A DNA stretch of 43,849 bases. Source: Cyanobium sp. N5-Cardenillas. Its GTDB lineage: Bacteria > Cyanobacteriota > Cyanobacteriia > PCC-6307 > Cyanobiaceae. Positions within the stretch are counted from its first letter, which is position 1; the number at the start of each line of letters is the position of its first letter. The stretch lies in NCBI RefSeq assembly GCF_024345515.1, contig NZ_JAGQBG010000001.1, forward strand, positions 1 to 43,849, in the 5' to 3' direction. Under the pieces are notes generated by a model. It ran no database searches. It had not been told where the DNA came from and saw only the letters and a program-made list of their open reading frames with translations. The position numbers and the translations under genes were made by a program. Positions 25,517 through 33,174 of the stretch are shown here, piece by piece.

Positions 25517-26461
25517 GTGAGCCAATCCACCCGCTCGGATTCGGTGGCGACGGCCGCCCGCGACCACTGGGAGGTGCTCGGTCTGGCGGCGGGTGCCGAC
25601 GCGGCGAGCATCAAGCGGGCCTTCCGCCAGCAGGCCCGCCGCTGGCATCCCGACCTCAACGGCAACGATCCGGTGGCCGAAGCCCGCTTCAAGCGGGTCA
25701 ACGAGGCCTATGCGGTGCTCTCGGATCCGATCCGGCGCCGCGCCTGGGAGGCCGGCGAGGGCCAGGACAGCGCCGGCCTCGACAACGATCCCTTTGCCAG
25801 CGGCTTTCCCCATTTCGAGGACTACCTTGCGCAGCTCTTCGGCCAGGAGCGCCGCAGCGCCCGGAGCTGGGACGATGAACCCGAGCAGGAGCACCCCCCG
25901 GAGGCCGGCAGTGTCGCCACCGCGCCGGCATCGCCGCCACCGGTGATGGCCGCCACCGACGAGGAAACCCTGGTGAGCCTCACCCCGGAACAGGCGCTCA
26001 GCGGCCAGCGGCTGGAGCTGGAGTTGCGTGACGGCACCGTGGTGGAGGTCTGGTCGCCCCCCCTGGCGGGGGATGGCTGGCGCCTGAGGCTGGCCGGTGT
26101 GGCGGCCGGCGGCGCCGACCACTTCCTGCAGCTGCGGGTGCGCACCGAGGAGGGCCTGCGCATCGATGGCCTGCGGGTGCTTTACCAACTCGAACTCCAC
26201 CCCGCCGATGCGGCCCTGGGCTGCCAGGTGGTGGTGCCCACCCTCGAAGGACCCGTGCGGCTGCGGGTGCCCCCCGGGTCCTCCAGCGGCCGGCTGCTGC
26301 GGCTGCGACAGCGGGGCCTCAGCCAGGGGGAGCAGCGGGGCGATCAGCTGGTGGAGGTGAGGATCGTGGTCCCGGCCACGCCCACGGACGCCGAGGAGGC
26401 CCTGTTCCGGCGCCTGCGGGAGCTCGACCGGGAGCAGAACGGTGCCAGCTCCGAGGCCTGA
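25517..26461 (+). CDS. dnaJ: DnaJ-like co-chaperone (J domain plus C-terminal substrate domains)
   Basis: 314 aa. The N-terminal J domain (~16-80) includes the essential HPD in RWHPDLNG (~51), which stimulates DnaK ATPase. There is no Cys-rich zinc-finger domain and no clear Gly/Phe region; a variable acidic/Pro-rich linker (~110-155) leads to DnaJ C-terminal beta domains (VSLTPEQALSGQRLELEL.. and DAALGCQVVVPTLEGPVRLRVPPGSSSGRLLRLRQRG). This is a CbpA-like (class B) architecture. GTG start at 25517, 5 bp after the dnaK3 stop, so it is surely co-transcribed with and a partner of DnaK3. Confidence 0.9.
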   Translation: MSQSTRSDSVATAARDHWEVLGLAAGADAASIKRAFRQQARRWHPDLNGNDPVAEARFKRVNEAYAVLSDPIRRRAWEAGEGQDSAGLDNDPFASGFPHFEDYLAQLFGQERRSARSWDDEPEQEHPPEAGSVATAPASPPPVMAATDEETLVSLTPEQALSGQRLELELRDGTVVEVWSPPLAGDGWRLRLAGVAAGGADHFLQLRVRTEEGLRIDGLRVLYQLELHPADAALGCQVVVPTLEGPVRLRVPPGSSSGRLLRLRQRGLSQGEQRGDQLVEVRIVVPATPTDAEEALFRRLRELDREQNGASSEA

Positions 26462-26517
26462 ACGGCCCAGCGGCAGCCAACGGATGAGACACTGGCCTGC
26501 GCCCCATCCATGACGAT

Positions 26518-26958
26518 GTGACTGCCAGCGGTTCCCCCCACAAGCCGGTGCATGTCCTGCTGTTCGATCCGGGCAGTGAACAGGAGGGCATCCATTCCCT
26601 CGAACTCGGGGGCCGCACGGTGGTGCTGCTGTTCGAGGACCCCGACGATGCCGAGCGCTATGCCGGCCTGCTGGAGGCCCAGGATTTTCCGGTGCCCTGT
26701 GTCGAGGCCCTGGATCGGGAGGAGCTGGAGAATTTCTGCGCCGAAGCGGGCTACGAGGCCCGTTTCGTTCCGGCCGGCTTTCTGCCCAAGAGCGAGGAGG
26801 AGCGGCTGCTGATCGCGCCGCCCGAACGCAACATGGATGTGACCACCTGGAAGGAGGAGCAGGCGGCGGCTGGTCAGTCCGGCGCTGGGGATCCCGACGG
26901 CGGCGGCAGCGATCCGGAACTGGAGGCCTTCCGTCGCCGCCTCGAAGGGCTGCTTTGA
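26518..26958 (+). CDS. DUF3110 protein
   Basis: 146 aa cytoplasmic protein. The block VHVLLFDPGSEQEGIHSLEL, LLFEDPDDAERYAGLLEAQDFP and VEALDREELENFC..GYEARFVPAGFLPKSEEERL is characteristic of DUF3110, confined to cyanobacteria and plastid-containing eukaryotes. The C-terminal ~40 residues are Gly/Asp-rich and poorly conserved in appearance. The GTG at 26518 is the likeliest start. It sits between dnaJ (56 bp gap) and murQ (TTGA overlap), so it may work with the DnaK3 system; no activity is known. Confidence 0.85.
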   Translation: MTASGSPHKPVHVLLFDPGSEQEGIHSLELGGRTVVLLFEDPDDAERYAGLLEAQDFPVPCVEALDREELENFCAEAGYEARFVPAGFLPKSEEERLLIAPPERNMDVTTWKEEQAAAGQSGAGDPDGGGSDPELEAFRRRLEGLL

Positions 26959-27917
26959 GCGATTCCGGCGGCGACAGGGGCCATCTGCTCACCGAGCGGC
27001 CCAACCCGGCCAGCGAAGAGCTCGACCGGCTGCCGACGGCGTCTTTGGTGGCGCTGTTCTGCGCCAACGACCTGCTGCCCCAGCAGGCGGTGGCGGCCGC
27101 TGCGCCGGCCCTGACGGCCGCCATCGACGCGATCGCCGCACGCCTGGCGCGGGGCGGCCGCCTCTTCTACCTGGGGGCCGGCACCTCCGGCCGGCTCGGG
27201 GTTCTGGATGCGGCGGAGTGTCCCCCGACGTTCTGCAGTCCGCCTGAGTTGGTGCAGGGGGTGCTGGCGGGCGGAGCGGCGGCCCTGCTGCGCAGCTCCG
27301 AGGGCCTGGAGGACCTGCGGGAGGCTGGCCGTGACGACCTCGTCCAGCGGGGCTTCGGCCCGGCGGATGCCCTGGTGGGCATCGCCGCCGGCGGCACCAC
27401 CCCCTATGTGCTCGGTGGGCTGGCCCACGGCCGCGCCATCGGCGCCCTCACCGTGGCCATGGCCTGCGTGCCCGCCGAGCAGGTGCCGATGCCCTGCGAC
27501 ATCGACATTCGGCTTCTGACCGGCCCCGAGCTGCTGACCGGCTCCACCCGGCTGAAGGCGGGCACCGCCACCAAGATGGCCCTCAACATCCTCTCCACCG
27601 GCGTGATGGTCCGCCTCGGGAAGGTCTTCGGCAACCGCATGGTGGATGTGGCGGTCACCAACAGCAAGCTGGAGGACCGGGCCCTGCGCATCCTGCGGGA
27701 CCTGGCCGGGGTTCCCCGGGAGGGGGCCCTCGACCTGCTGCAGCAGACCGGGGGATCGGTGCGGCTGGCCCTGCTGATGGCGGCCTCCGACCTGGGGGTC
27801 GAGGAGGCACGCTCGGCCCTGGATCGCCACGGGCCCGGCCTGCGCCAATGCCTCCAGGCCCTGGGGATCAGCCTGCCCCCGTCGATGCCGCCGTCGTCGT
27901 CGTCTCCGATGGCGTGA
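26955..27917 (+). CDS. murQ: N-acetylmuramic acid 6-phosphate etherase
   Basis: 320-aa SIS-fold enzyme that cleaves the D-lactyl ether of MurNAc-6-phosphate to give GlcNAc-6-phosphate, used in peptidoglycan recycling. Family blocks: LLTERPNPASEELD (N-terminus), YLGAGTSGRLGVLDAAECPPTF (~73-95) and TGSTRLKAGTATKMALNILSTGVM (~195-218, active-site region). The TTG start at 26955 overlaps the DUF3110 stop (TTGA). The last ~17 residues ([14 protein letters not shown]) are low complexity and are encoded antisense to the end of mtnP (50-bp overlap). No murP or anmK is nearby. Confidence 0.93.
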   Translation: MSDSGGDRGHLLTERPNPASEELDRLPTASLVALFCANDLLPQQAVAAAAPALTAAIDAIAARLARGGRLFYLGAGTSGRLGVLDAAECPPTFCSPPELVQGVLAGGAAALLRSSEGLEDLREAGRDDLVQRGFGPADALVGIAAGGTTPYVLGGLAHGRAIGALTVAMACVPAEQVPMPCDIDIRLLTGPELLTGSTRLKAGTATKMALNILSTGVMVRLGKVFGNRMVDVAVTNSKLEDRALRILRDLAGVPREGALDLLQQTGGSVRLALLMAASDLGVEEARSALDRHGPGLRQCLQALGISLPPSMPPSSSSPMA

Positions 27918-28854
27918 ACGGTCCCCAGTAGGGGGCGGTGAACAGCTCGGTGCGGCGGCGGGTGGCCGGCGGCACCTGGGCGGCCGGGGTCATCAGGGCG
28001 TCCTTCAGGGCCTGGTGGGCCGGGCTGGGGGGCCGCAGGGCCTGCACCCGCTCGGCGGCGAGGCGCACGATCTGCTGGGCCAGGGCCGCATTGGCGCGCA
28101 GGTTGTCGATCACCAGTTCAACCGTCACCGCGTCGTGCATCGCATGCCAGCAGTCGTAGTCGGTGACCATCGCCAGGGTGGCGTAGGCCATCTCCGCCTC
28201 GCGGGCCAGCCGCGCTTCGGTGTGGTTGGTCATGCCGATCACCGCGCAGCCCCAGGAGCGGTAGAGCTCGGATTCGGCCCGGGTGGAAAAGGCCGGTCCC
28301 TCCATGCAGAGGTAGGTGCCGCCCCGGTGCAGCTGGCGACCCTCGGGCATCAGGCTGTCGCCCACGTCGCCGAGCAACCGGGAGAGCACGGAACAGTAGG
28401 GATCGGCGTTGCCCACGTGGGCCACCAGCCCTTCCCCGAAGAAGGTGAGCGGCCGCTGCATGGTGCGATCGATGAACTGATCGGGCACGAGCATGTCCAG
28501 GGGCCGCACGCTCTCCTGAAGCGAGCCGACGGCCGACACTGACAGGATCCAGCGCACGCCGAGGGAGCGCAGGGCCCAGAGGTTGGCCCGGTAGGGAACC
28601 TCACTGGGGGTGAAGCTGTGGTGCCGGCCGTGGCGGGCCAGGAACACCACCTCGAGATCGCCCATGCGTCCAATCCGCAGGCTGTCGGAAGGGGGCCCGT
28701 AGGGGGTGTCGACGGTCAGTTCCCGGACGTCCTCCAGCCCTTCCATGGCATAGAGACCGCTGCCACCGAGCACGCCGAGACGGGCACGGGCAAGGTCGGG
28801 GCTCGCCAGGCCGCCGGCCTGGGGGGAGGGAGACGTGGACTCAAGGGTGGCCAT
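27868..28854 (-). CDS. mtnP: S-methyl-5'-thioadenosine phosphorylase
   Basis: 328 aa; cleaves methylthioadenosine with phosphate to adenine and methylthioribose-1-phosphate, starting methionine salvage and removing a polyamine/SAM by-product. Motifs: [66 protein letters not shown] and [20 protein letters not shown] (the usual N at MTNxxEA binds substrate; a TNHTEA reading favours MTA over inosine/guanosine). The ATG at 28854 (MATLEST) is chosen; the longer frame runs into the divergent cyclophilin gene. The Thr/Ser-rich tail ([13 protein letters not shown]) overlaps murQ antisense. Confidence 0.92.
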   Translation of the reverse strand: MATLESTSPSPQAGGLASPDLARARLGVLGGSGLYAMEGLEDVRELTVDTPYGPPSDSLRIGRMGDLEVVFLARHGRHHSFTPSEVPYRANLWALRSLGVRWILSVSAVGSLQESVRPLDMLVPDQFIDRTMQRPLTFFGEGLVAHVGNADPYCSVLSRLLGDVGDSLMPEGRQLHRGGTYLCMEGPAFSTRAESELYRSWGCAVIGMTNHTEARLAREAEMAYATLAMVTDYDCWHAMHDAVTVELVIDNLRANAALAQQIVRLAAERVQALRPPSPAHQALKDALMTPAAQVPPATRRRTELFTAPYWGPFTPSETTTTAASTGAG

Positions 28855-28903
28855 GGAAGCAGGGTGCCCTGGACGGATACAGTCGAAGTTTGCCTCCTCG
28901 ACC

Positions 28904-29344
28904 GTGACCAAGGCCCTGATGGACACCGACGCCGGGCTGATCACCATTGATCTGTTCGACACCGAGGCCCCCGGCACCGTCGCGAACTTCGTCAAGCTCT
29001 CCAAGGACGGCTTCTACGACGGCCTCGCCTTTCACCGGGTGATCAATGGCTTCATGGCCCAGGGGGGCTGTCCCAACAGCCGCGAAGGCGCCCGCGGCAC
29101 GGCCGGCACCGGCGGCCCCGGCTACACGATCCCCTGCGAGATCAACGCCCAGAAGCACAAGGCCGGCAGCCTGTCGATGGCCCATGCAGGCCGCAACACC
29201 GGCGGCAGCCAGTTCTTCCTGTGCCACGGCCCCCAGCCCCACCTCGATGGTCAGCACACGGTGTTCGGGCACACCGAAAACATCGATGTGGTGCTGGCGC
29301 TCAAGAACGGCAGCCGCATCCGCACGGTGACGATCGAAGACTAG
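28904..29344 (+). CDS. Peptidyl-prolyl cis-trans isomerase (cyclophilin)
   Basis: 146-aa cytoplasmic cyclophilin. The catalytic blocks [21 protein letters not shown] (Arg in FHRV, ~37-55), [21 protein letters not shown] and [10 protein letters not shown] are intact. The GTG at 28904 ([11 protein letters not shown]) gives the standard N-terminus of cyanobacterial cyclophilins. The longer in-frame start at 28835 would put a stretch antisense to mtnP onto the front, and I reject it. Its stop and that of ribBA share the palindrome CTAG (29341-29344). Confidence 0.94.
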   Translation: MTKALMDTDAGLITIDLFDTEAPGTVANFVKLSKDGFYDGLAFHRVINGFMAQGGCPNSREGARGTAGTGGPGYTIPCEINAQKHKAGSLSMAHAGRNTGGSQFFLCHGPQPHLDGQHTVFGHTENIDVVLALKNGSRIRTVTIED

Positions 29345-31029
29345 GACCAGACGATGAAGGCGCCGGGGGTGAGGTTGAGCAGGGGGCAGGTGAGCGTCCT
29401 GGCCGGCTCCTCCCCCCCGGTATCGGCCCCTGGCGGCACGAGGTCGGCCAGCTGGCGACGCTCCGGCTCCAAGTCGATGCTGGGGTGACCCTTGCGCCGG
29501 GCATCCGGTGCCAGCAGCAGTTTCACCCCGGAGGTGCCCTGCCAGCGGGCCATTTCCATCAGCGGGCCCGCCAGGTCGGCGGCGGTGAGCTGGCGCCCCT
29601 GCTGGGCCGCCAGCAGCAGGGCCAGACCAGGGCGATGCAGCAGGGCCAGCAGGCGGGGATCCTCCTCACGCTCCAGCAGCAGGCCCTTGCTCCGGGCCCA
29701 CTCCCGCAGGAGCTCAAGCCGGCTGGCCCCAAGGAGCAGATCCTCGGGGCCTTGCCAGCCCAGCACCGCAGTGAGTCCGTGGGACTCCACATCCATCAGG
29801 TGACCCATCTTGGTGCGCTTCACCCGCAGGTAGGCGGCGTTGTGGAGGCCCGGGTCCATCACCAGGGGGACCCGGTCGACCACCTGCAGGCCGTAGCCGC
29901 CCAGCCCGGCGATCTTGCGGGGGTTGTTGGTGATCAGCCGCAGCCGACGCACCCCCAGGTCGCTGAGGATCTGGGCGCCGACGCCGTAGTTGCGCAGGTC
30001 GGCGGCGAAGCCGAGCCGCTCGTTGGCTTCCACCGTGTCAAGGCCGCCATCCTGGAGGCTGTAGGCCTTGAGCTTGTTAACAAGGCCGATGCCGCGGCCC
30101 TCCTGGCGCAGGTAGACCACCACCCCTTCGCCGGCCGACTCGATCATGCGCAGGGCCGCCTCCAGCTGGGGGCGGCAGTCACAGCGGAGGGAACCGAAGG
30201 CATCTCCGGTGAGGCACTCGGAGTGCACCCGCACCAGCACCGGGCCGGTGCCGCGTTCCGGGTAGCCCTTCACGATCGCCACATGCTCGCTGCCGTCGAG
30301 CTCGTTGCGGTAGCCGATGGCCCGGAACTGGCCGAAGCTGCTGGGCAGGCTGGCCTCCGCCTGGCGGGCCACGAAGCGCTCGGTGTCGAGGCGATAGCGG
30401 ATCAGATCGGCGATGCTGATCAGCCGCAGGCCGTGGTGCCGGGCGTAATCGGCCAGCTGGGCCAGGCGGGCCATGGAGCCATCGGCGTTCTGGATCTCGC
30501 AGATCACGCCGGCGGGATAGAGCCCGGCCAGTCGGGCTAGGTCGACGGCCGCCTCGGTGTGGCCGGCCCGTTGCAGCACGCCTCCCTGGCGCGCCCGCAG
30601 GGGGAAGACGTGGCCGGGCCGGCGCAGGTCGGCGGGGCGCGAGTCCGGGTGGATCGCCACCTGGATCGTCCGGGCCCGGTCCTCCGCCGAGATGCCCGTG
30701 CTTACCCCCCGCTCCGGCCCCGCATCCACGCTCACGGTGAAGGCGGTCTGGTTGCTGTCGGTGTTGCGATCCACCATCAGGGGCAGATCCAGGGCATCGA
30801 GCCGTTCCCCTTCCATGGCCAGGCAGATCAGCCCCCTGGCATCGGTGGCCATGAAGTTGATCTGCTGGGGTGTGGCGAACTGGGCCGCACAGATCAGATC
30901 ACCTTCGTTTTCGCGGTTCTCGTCATCGACCACCACGATCGATTCACCGTTGCGGATCGCCGCCAGGGCATCGGCGATGGCATCGAAGTGAAGGCCCGTG
31001 GACTGACGTGGGCCGGACAGGACGGTCAA
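29341..31029 (-). CDS. ribBA: Bifunctional DHBP synthase / GTP cyclohydrolase II
   Basis: 562 aa. N-terminal RibB domain (~10-205): [14 protein letters not shown] and [26 protein letters not shown] make 3,4-dihydroxy-2-butanone 4-phosphate from ribulose 5-phosphate. RibA domain (~215-410): [16 protein letters not shown] with the zinc cysteines and [18 protein letters not shown] open the GTP ring. Both products feed riboflavin. An additional C-terminal region of about 140 aa (from [11 protein letters not shown] onward) is present; long RibBA forms are common in cyanobacteria, but its function is unclear. ATG 31029 faces argC across a 78-bp gap containing a perfect 14-bp palindrome. Confidence 0.95.
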   Translation of the reverse strand: MTVLSGPRQSTGLHFDAIADALAAIRNGESIVVVDDENRENEGDLICAAQFATPQQINFMATDARGLICLAMEGERLDALDLPLMVDRNTDSNQTAFTVSVDAGPERGVSTGISAEDRARTIQVAIHPDSRPADLRRPGHVFPLRARQGGVLQRAGHTEAAVDLARLAGLYPAGVICEIQNADGSMARLAQLADYARHHGLRLISIADLIRYRLDTERFVARQAEASLPSSFGQFRAIGYRNELDGSEHVAIVKGYPERGTGPVLVRVHSECLTGDAFGSLRCDCRPQLEAALRMIESAGEGVVVYLRQEGRGIGLVNKLKAYSLQDGGLDTVEANERLGFAADLRNYGVGAQILSDLGVRRLRLITNNPRKIAGLGGYGLQVVDRVPLVMDPGLHNAAYLRVKRTKMGHLMDVESHGLTAVLGWQGPEDLLLGASRLELLREWARSKGLLLEREEDPRLLALLHRPGLALLLAAQQGRQLTAADLAGPLMEMARWQGTSGVKLLLAPDARRKGHPSIDLEPERRQLADLVPPGADTGGEEPARTLTCPLLNLTPGAFIVWS

Positions 31030-31049
31030 GGGAGCGTGATGGATCGGGG

Positions 31050-31063
31050 AAGGTTCGAACCTT
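31050..31063. promoter_or_regulatory. Perfect 14-bp palindrome between ribBA and argC
   Basis: AAGGTTCGAACCTT, a gapless perfect palindrome, lies in the centre of the 78-bp divergent gap next to an AT-rich TATTTATA box (31063-31070) that could serve as the -10 in either direction (TATAAA on the minus strand). Position and symmetry suggest an operator; no regulator is known to me for this site. Confidence 0.45.
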
Positions 31064-31107
31064 ATTTATAGGCTGCCGGTACGATCCAGCGTTCTTCTGC
31101 GTTCCGC

Positions 31108-32172
31108 ATGGCTGGACAGCGCGTTGCGGTGATCGGTGCCAGCGGCTACGGGGGACTGCAGACCCTCCGGCTGCTGCATGGCCACCCCCATCTCGCGGTG
31201 AGCTTTCTGGGCGGGGAGCGCAGCACGGGCAAGCGCTGGAGCGAACTGGTGCCCTTCCTGCCCCTGGAGGACGACCTGGTGGTGCGCTCGCCGGACCCGG
31301 ACGCCATCGCCGCCGCCGCCGATCTGGCCGTGCTGAGCCTGCCGAATGGCCTGGCGGCCGGCCTGGTGCCGGACCTGCTGCAGCGGGGCGTGAAAGTGGT
31401 GGATCTCTCGGCCGATTACCGCTACCGCTCCCTGGCCCGCTGGGAGGAGGTGTATGCCGCCGAAGCCCGTCAGGCATCCCGCCAGGACAGCGACCTTTGC
31501 CAGGAGGCGGTCTACGGGCTGGTGGAGGTGGCCGAAGCGCGCATCCGTGAGGCCCGCCTGGTGGCGGCCCCCGGCTGTTTCCCCACGGCCAGCCTGCTGG
31601 CCCTGTTGCCGTTCCTCGAGCAGGGTCTGATCGAGACGGGTGGCATCGTCATCGATGCCAAGACGGGCACCTCCGGCGGCGGGCGGGCCGCCAAGGAAAA
31701 CCTGCTGCTGGCCGAGGCCGCCGAAGCCGTCGCCCCCTATGGAGTGGTCGGCCACCGTCACACCAGTGAGATCGAGCAGGTGGCGGGCCAGGCGGCGGGC
31801 CAGCCGATCCAGCTGCAGTTCACCCCCCACTTGATGCCGATGGTGCGCGGTCTGCTGGCCACGGTCTACGGACGGCTCCGCGACCCCGGACTCACCGCCG
31901 AGGACTGCACGACCCTGCTCAAGGCGTCCTATCGCCACAGCCCCACCGTGCAGGTGCTGCCGGTGGGGACCTACCCCTCCACCAAGTGGGTGCGCAACAC
32001 CAACCGCTGCCTGCTGTCGGTGCAGGTCGACCCCCGCACCGGCCAGCTGATCGTGATGAGCGCCATCGACAACCTGGTCAAGGGCCAGGCCGGCCAGGGG
32101 GTGCAGTGCCTCAACCTGCTCTGCGGCCTCGACGCGGGAACCGGACTGCCCTTGCTGCCGTTCTATCCCTGA
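31108..32172 (+). CDS. argC: N-acetyl-gamma-glutamyl-phosphate reductase
   Basis: 354 aa NADPH-dependent reductase of arginine biosynthesis, converting N-acetylglutamyl phosphate to the semialdehyde. N-terminal Rossmann motif VAVIGASGYGGLQTLRLL; catalytic Cys in VAAPGCFPTASLLAL (~152-157); GTSGGGRAAKE and VVGHRHTSEIEQ follow; the C-terminal VRNTNRCLLSVQVD..SAIDNLVKGQAGQ is typical. Length normal. ATG 31108; no good Shine-Dalgarno. The 3' end overlaps convergent purN by 10 bp. Confidence 0.96.
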   Translation: MAGQRVAVIGASGYGGLQTLRLLHGHPHLAVSFLGGERSTGKRWSELVPFLPLEDDLVVRSPDPDAIAAAADLAVLSLPNGLAAGLVPDLLQRGVKVVDLSADYRYRSLARWEEVYAAEARQASRQDSDLCQEAVYGLVEVAEARIREARLVAAPGCFPTASLLALLPFLEQGLIETGGIVIDAKTGTSGGGRAAKENLLLAEAAEAVAPYGVVGHRHTSEIEQVAGQAAGQPIQLQFTPHLMPMVRGLLATVYGRLRDPGLTAEDCTTLLKASYRHSPTVQVLPVGTYPSTKWVRNTNRCLLSVQVDPRTGQLIVMSAIDNLVKGQAGQGVQCLNLLCGLDAGTGLPLLPFYP

Positions 32173-32822
32173 TCCAGCCGCAGGGCGGCCAGTCTGACGG
32201 CCAGTGGCAGGATCCGATGCTCATGCTGCTGGATGCGGGCGTGGAGCCGCTGCCGGTCGTCCCCCGCCAGCACCGGCACGGCCGCCTGCACCAGGATCGT
32301 GCCCGCATCCACTTCCGCACTCACCAGATGGGCCGTGCAGCCCGCCAGGGTGACTCCGGCGGCCAGGGCCTCCCCCACCCCATCGGCGCCGCGGAAGCTG
32401 GGCAGCAGGGAGGGGTGGATGTTCACCAGTCGACCCGGGAAAGCATCGATCAGCACGGGCGTGACGATCCGCATCCAGCCCGCCATCACCACCAGATCGA
32501 CCCGATGCGCCCGGAACAGGGCGATCAGGGCTTCGTCGAGGGCCTGTCGCGACGGCTGGCGGCGGTGGTCGATCACCTGGCAGGGGATGTCGAGCCGTTC
32601 GGCCCGGCGGTGGGCGCCGCAGCCCTCCCGGTTCACCGCCAGAACGACCACCTGGCCCTGCAGGTGCCCCTGCGCGCAGGCCTCCACCAGGGCCTCGAAG
32701 TTGCTTCCTTCACCCGACGCCATCACCGCCAGTCGCAGTGGGGCCTCCCTGGCCGCAAGCGGCTGTGGCAATGGCCACTGGAGAGACCCGCTGGGATCGC
32801 TATGGTCAGCGGAATCGGGCAT
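32163..32822 (-). CDS. purN: Phosphoribosylglycinamide formyltransferase
   Basis: GAR transformylase (about 219 aa) using 10-formyl-THF in the third step of purine synthesis. Motifs: LAVMASGEGSNFEALVEA near residue 32, VMAGWMRIVTP, the catalytic block LVNIHPSLLPSFRGADGVGEAL (Asn-x-His) and GCTAHLVSAEVDAGTILVQ. ATG 32822 (MPDSADHS) chosen; ATG 32831 is a nearby alternative that would share CATG with the start of ycf35. The residues before about 28 are poorly conserved in appearance, so the start is uncertain by a few codons. Confidence 0.93.
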   Translation of the reverse strand: MPDSADHSDPSGSLQWPLPQPLAAREAPLRLAVMASGEGSNFEALVEACAQGHLQGQVVVLAVNREGCGAHRRAERLDIPCQVIDHRRQPSRQALDEALIALFRAHRVDLVVMAGWMRIVTPVLIDAFPGRLVNIHPSLLPSFRGADGVGEALAAGVTLAGCTAHLVSAEVDAGTILVQAAVPVLAGDDRQRLHARIQQHEHRILPLAVRLAALRLDQG

Positions 32823-32829
32823 TGCGTCC

Positions 32830-33174
32830 ATGTCCCATCTCTCCATCCTGCCCACCGTGCTGCGGGATGCCGATGTCCTGGCGGACACCCTTTCCTCCCT
32901 CCACATCCCCTGGCGCCGTGGTGGTGACCTTGTCGGCTTCGGCGGCGAACGCCTGGCGGTGACACTGCAGCTGCAACTGAAGGATGGACAGGGCCTGGGA
33001 TGGTGCCGGCAGTCGGATGGGTCGCTGGCCGTTGTGGGCGATCTTCAGCGCCTCAGCCGCAACACCGGCCTGCAACGGCTGCTGGGCCGGATCACCCGGG
33101 CCTATGCCGCCAGAGCGGCCCTCCAGGACGCCAGCCTGGCCCTCCCAACGGCGTCGATCGAGCTCCGTGTCTGA
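32830..33174 (+). CDS. ycf35: DUF1257 (Ycf35) protein
   Basis: 114 aa. Starts MSHLSILPTVLRDADVLADTL, the standard N-terminus of the Ycf35/DUF1257 family conserved in cyanobacteria and some plastid genomes, followed by HIPWRRGGDLVGF and VVGDLQRLSRNTGLQRLLGRITRAYA. Soluble, function unknown. The ATG at 32830 lies on the CATG shared with a possible purN start. The M61 peptidase GTG start overlaps its stop region by 8 bp. Confidence 0.9.
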   Translation: MSHLSILPTVLRDADVLADTLSSLHIPWRRGGDLVGFGGERLAVTLQLQLKDGQGLGWCRQSDGSLAVVGDLQRLSRNTGLQRLLGRITRAYAARAALQDASLALPTASIELRV

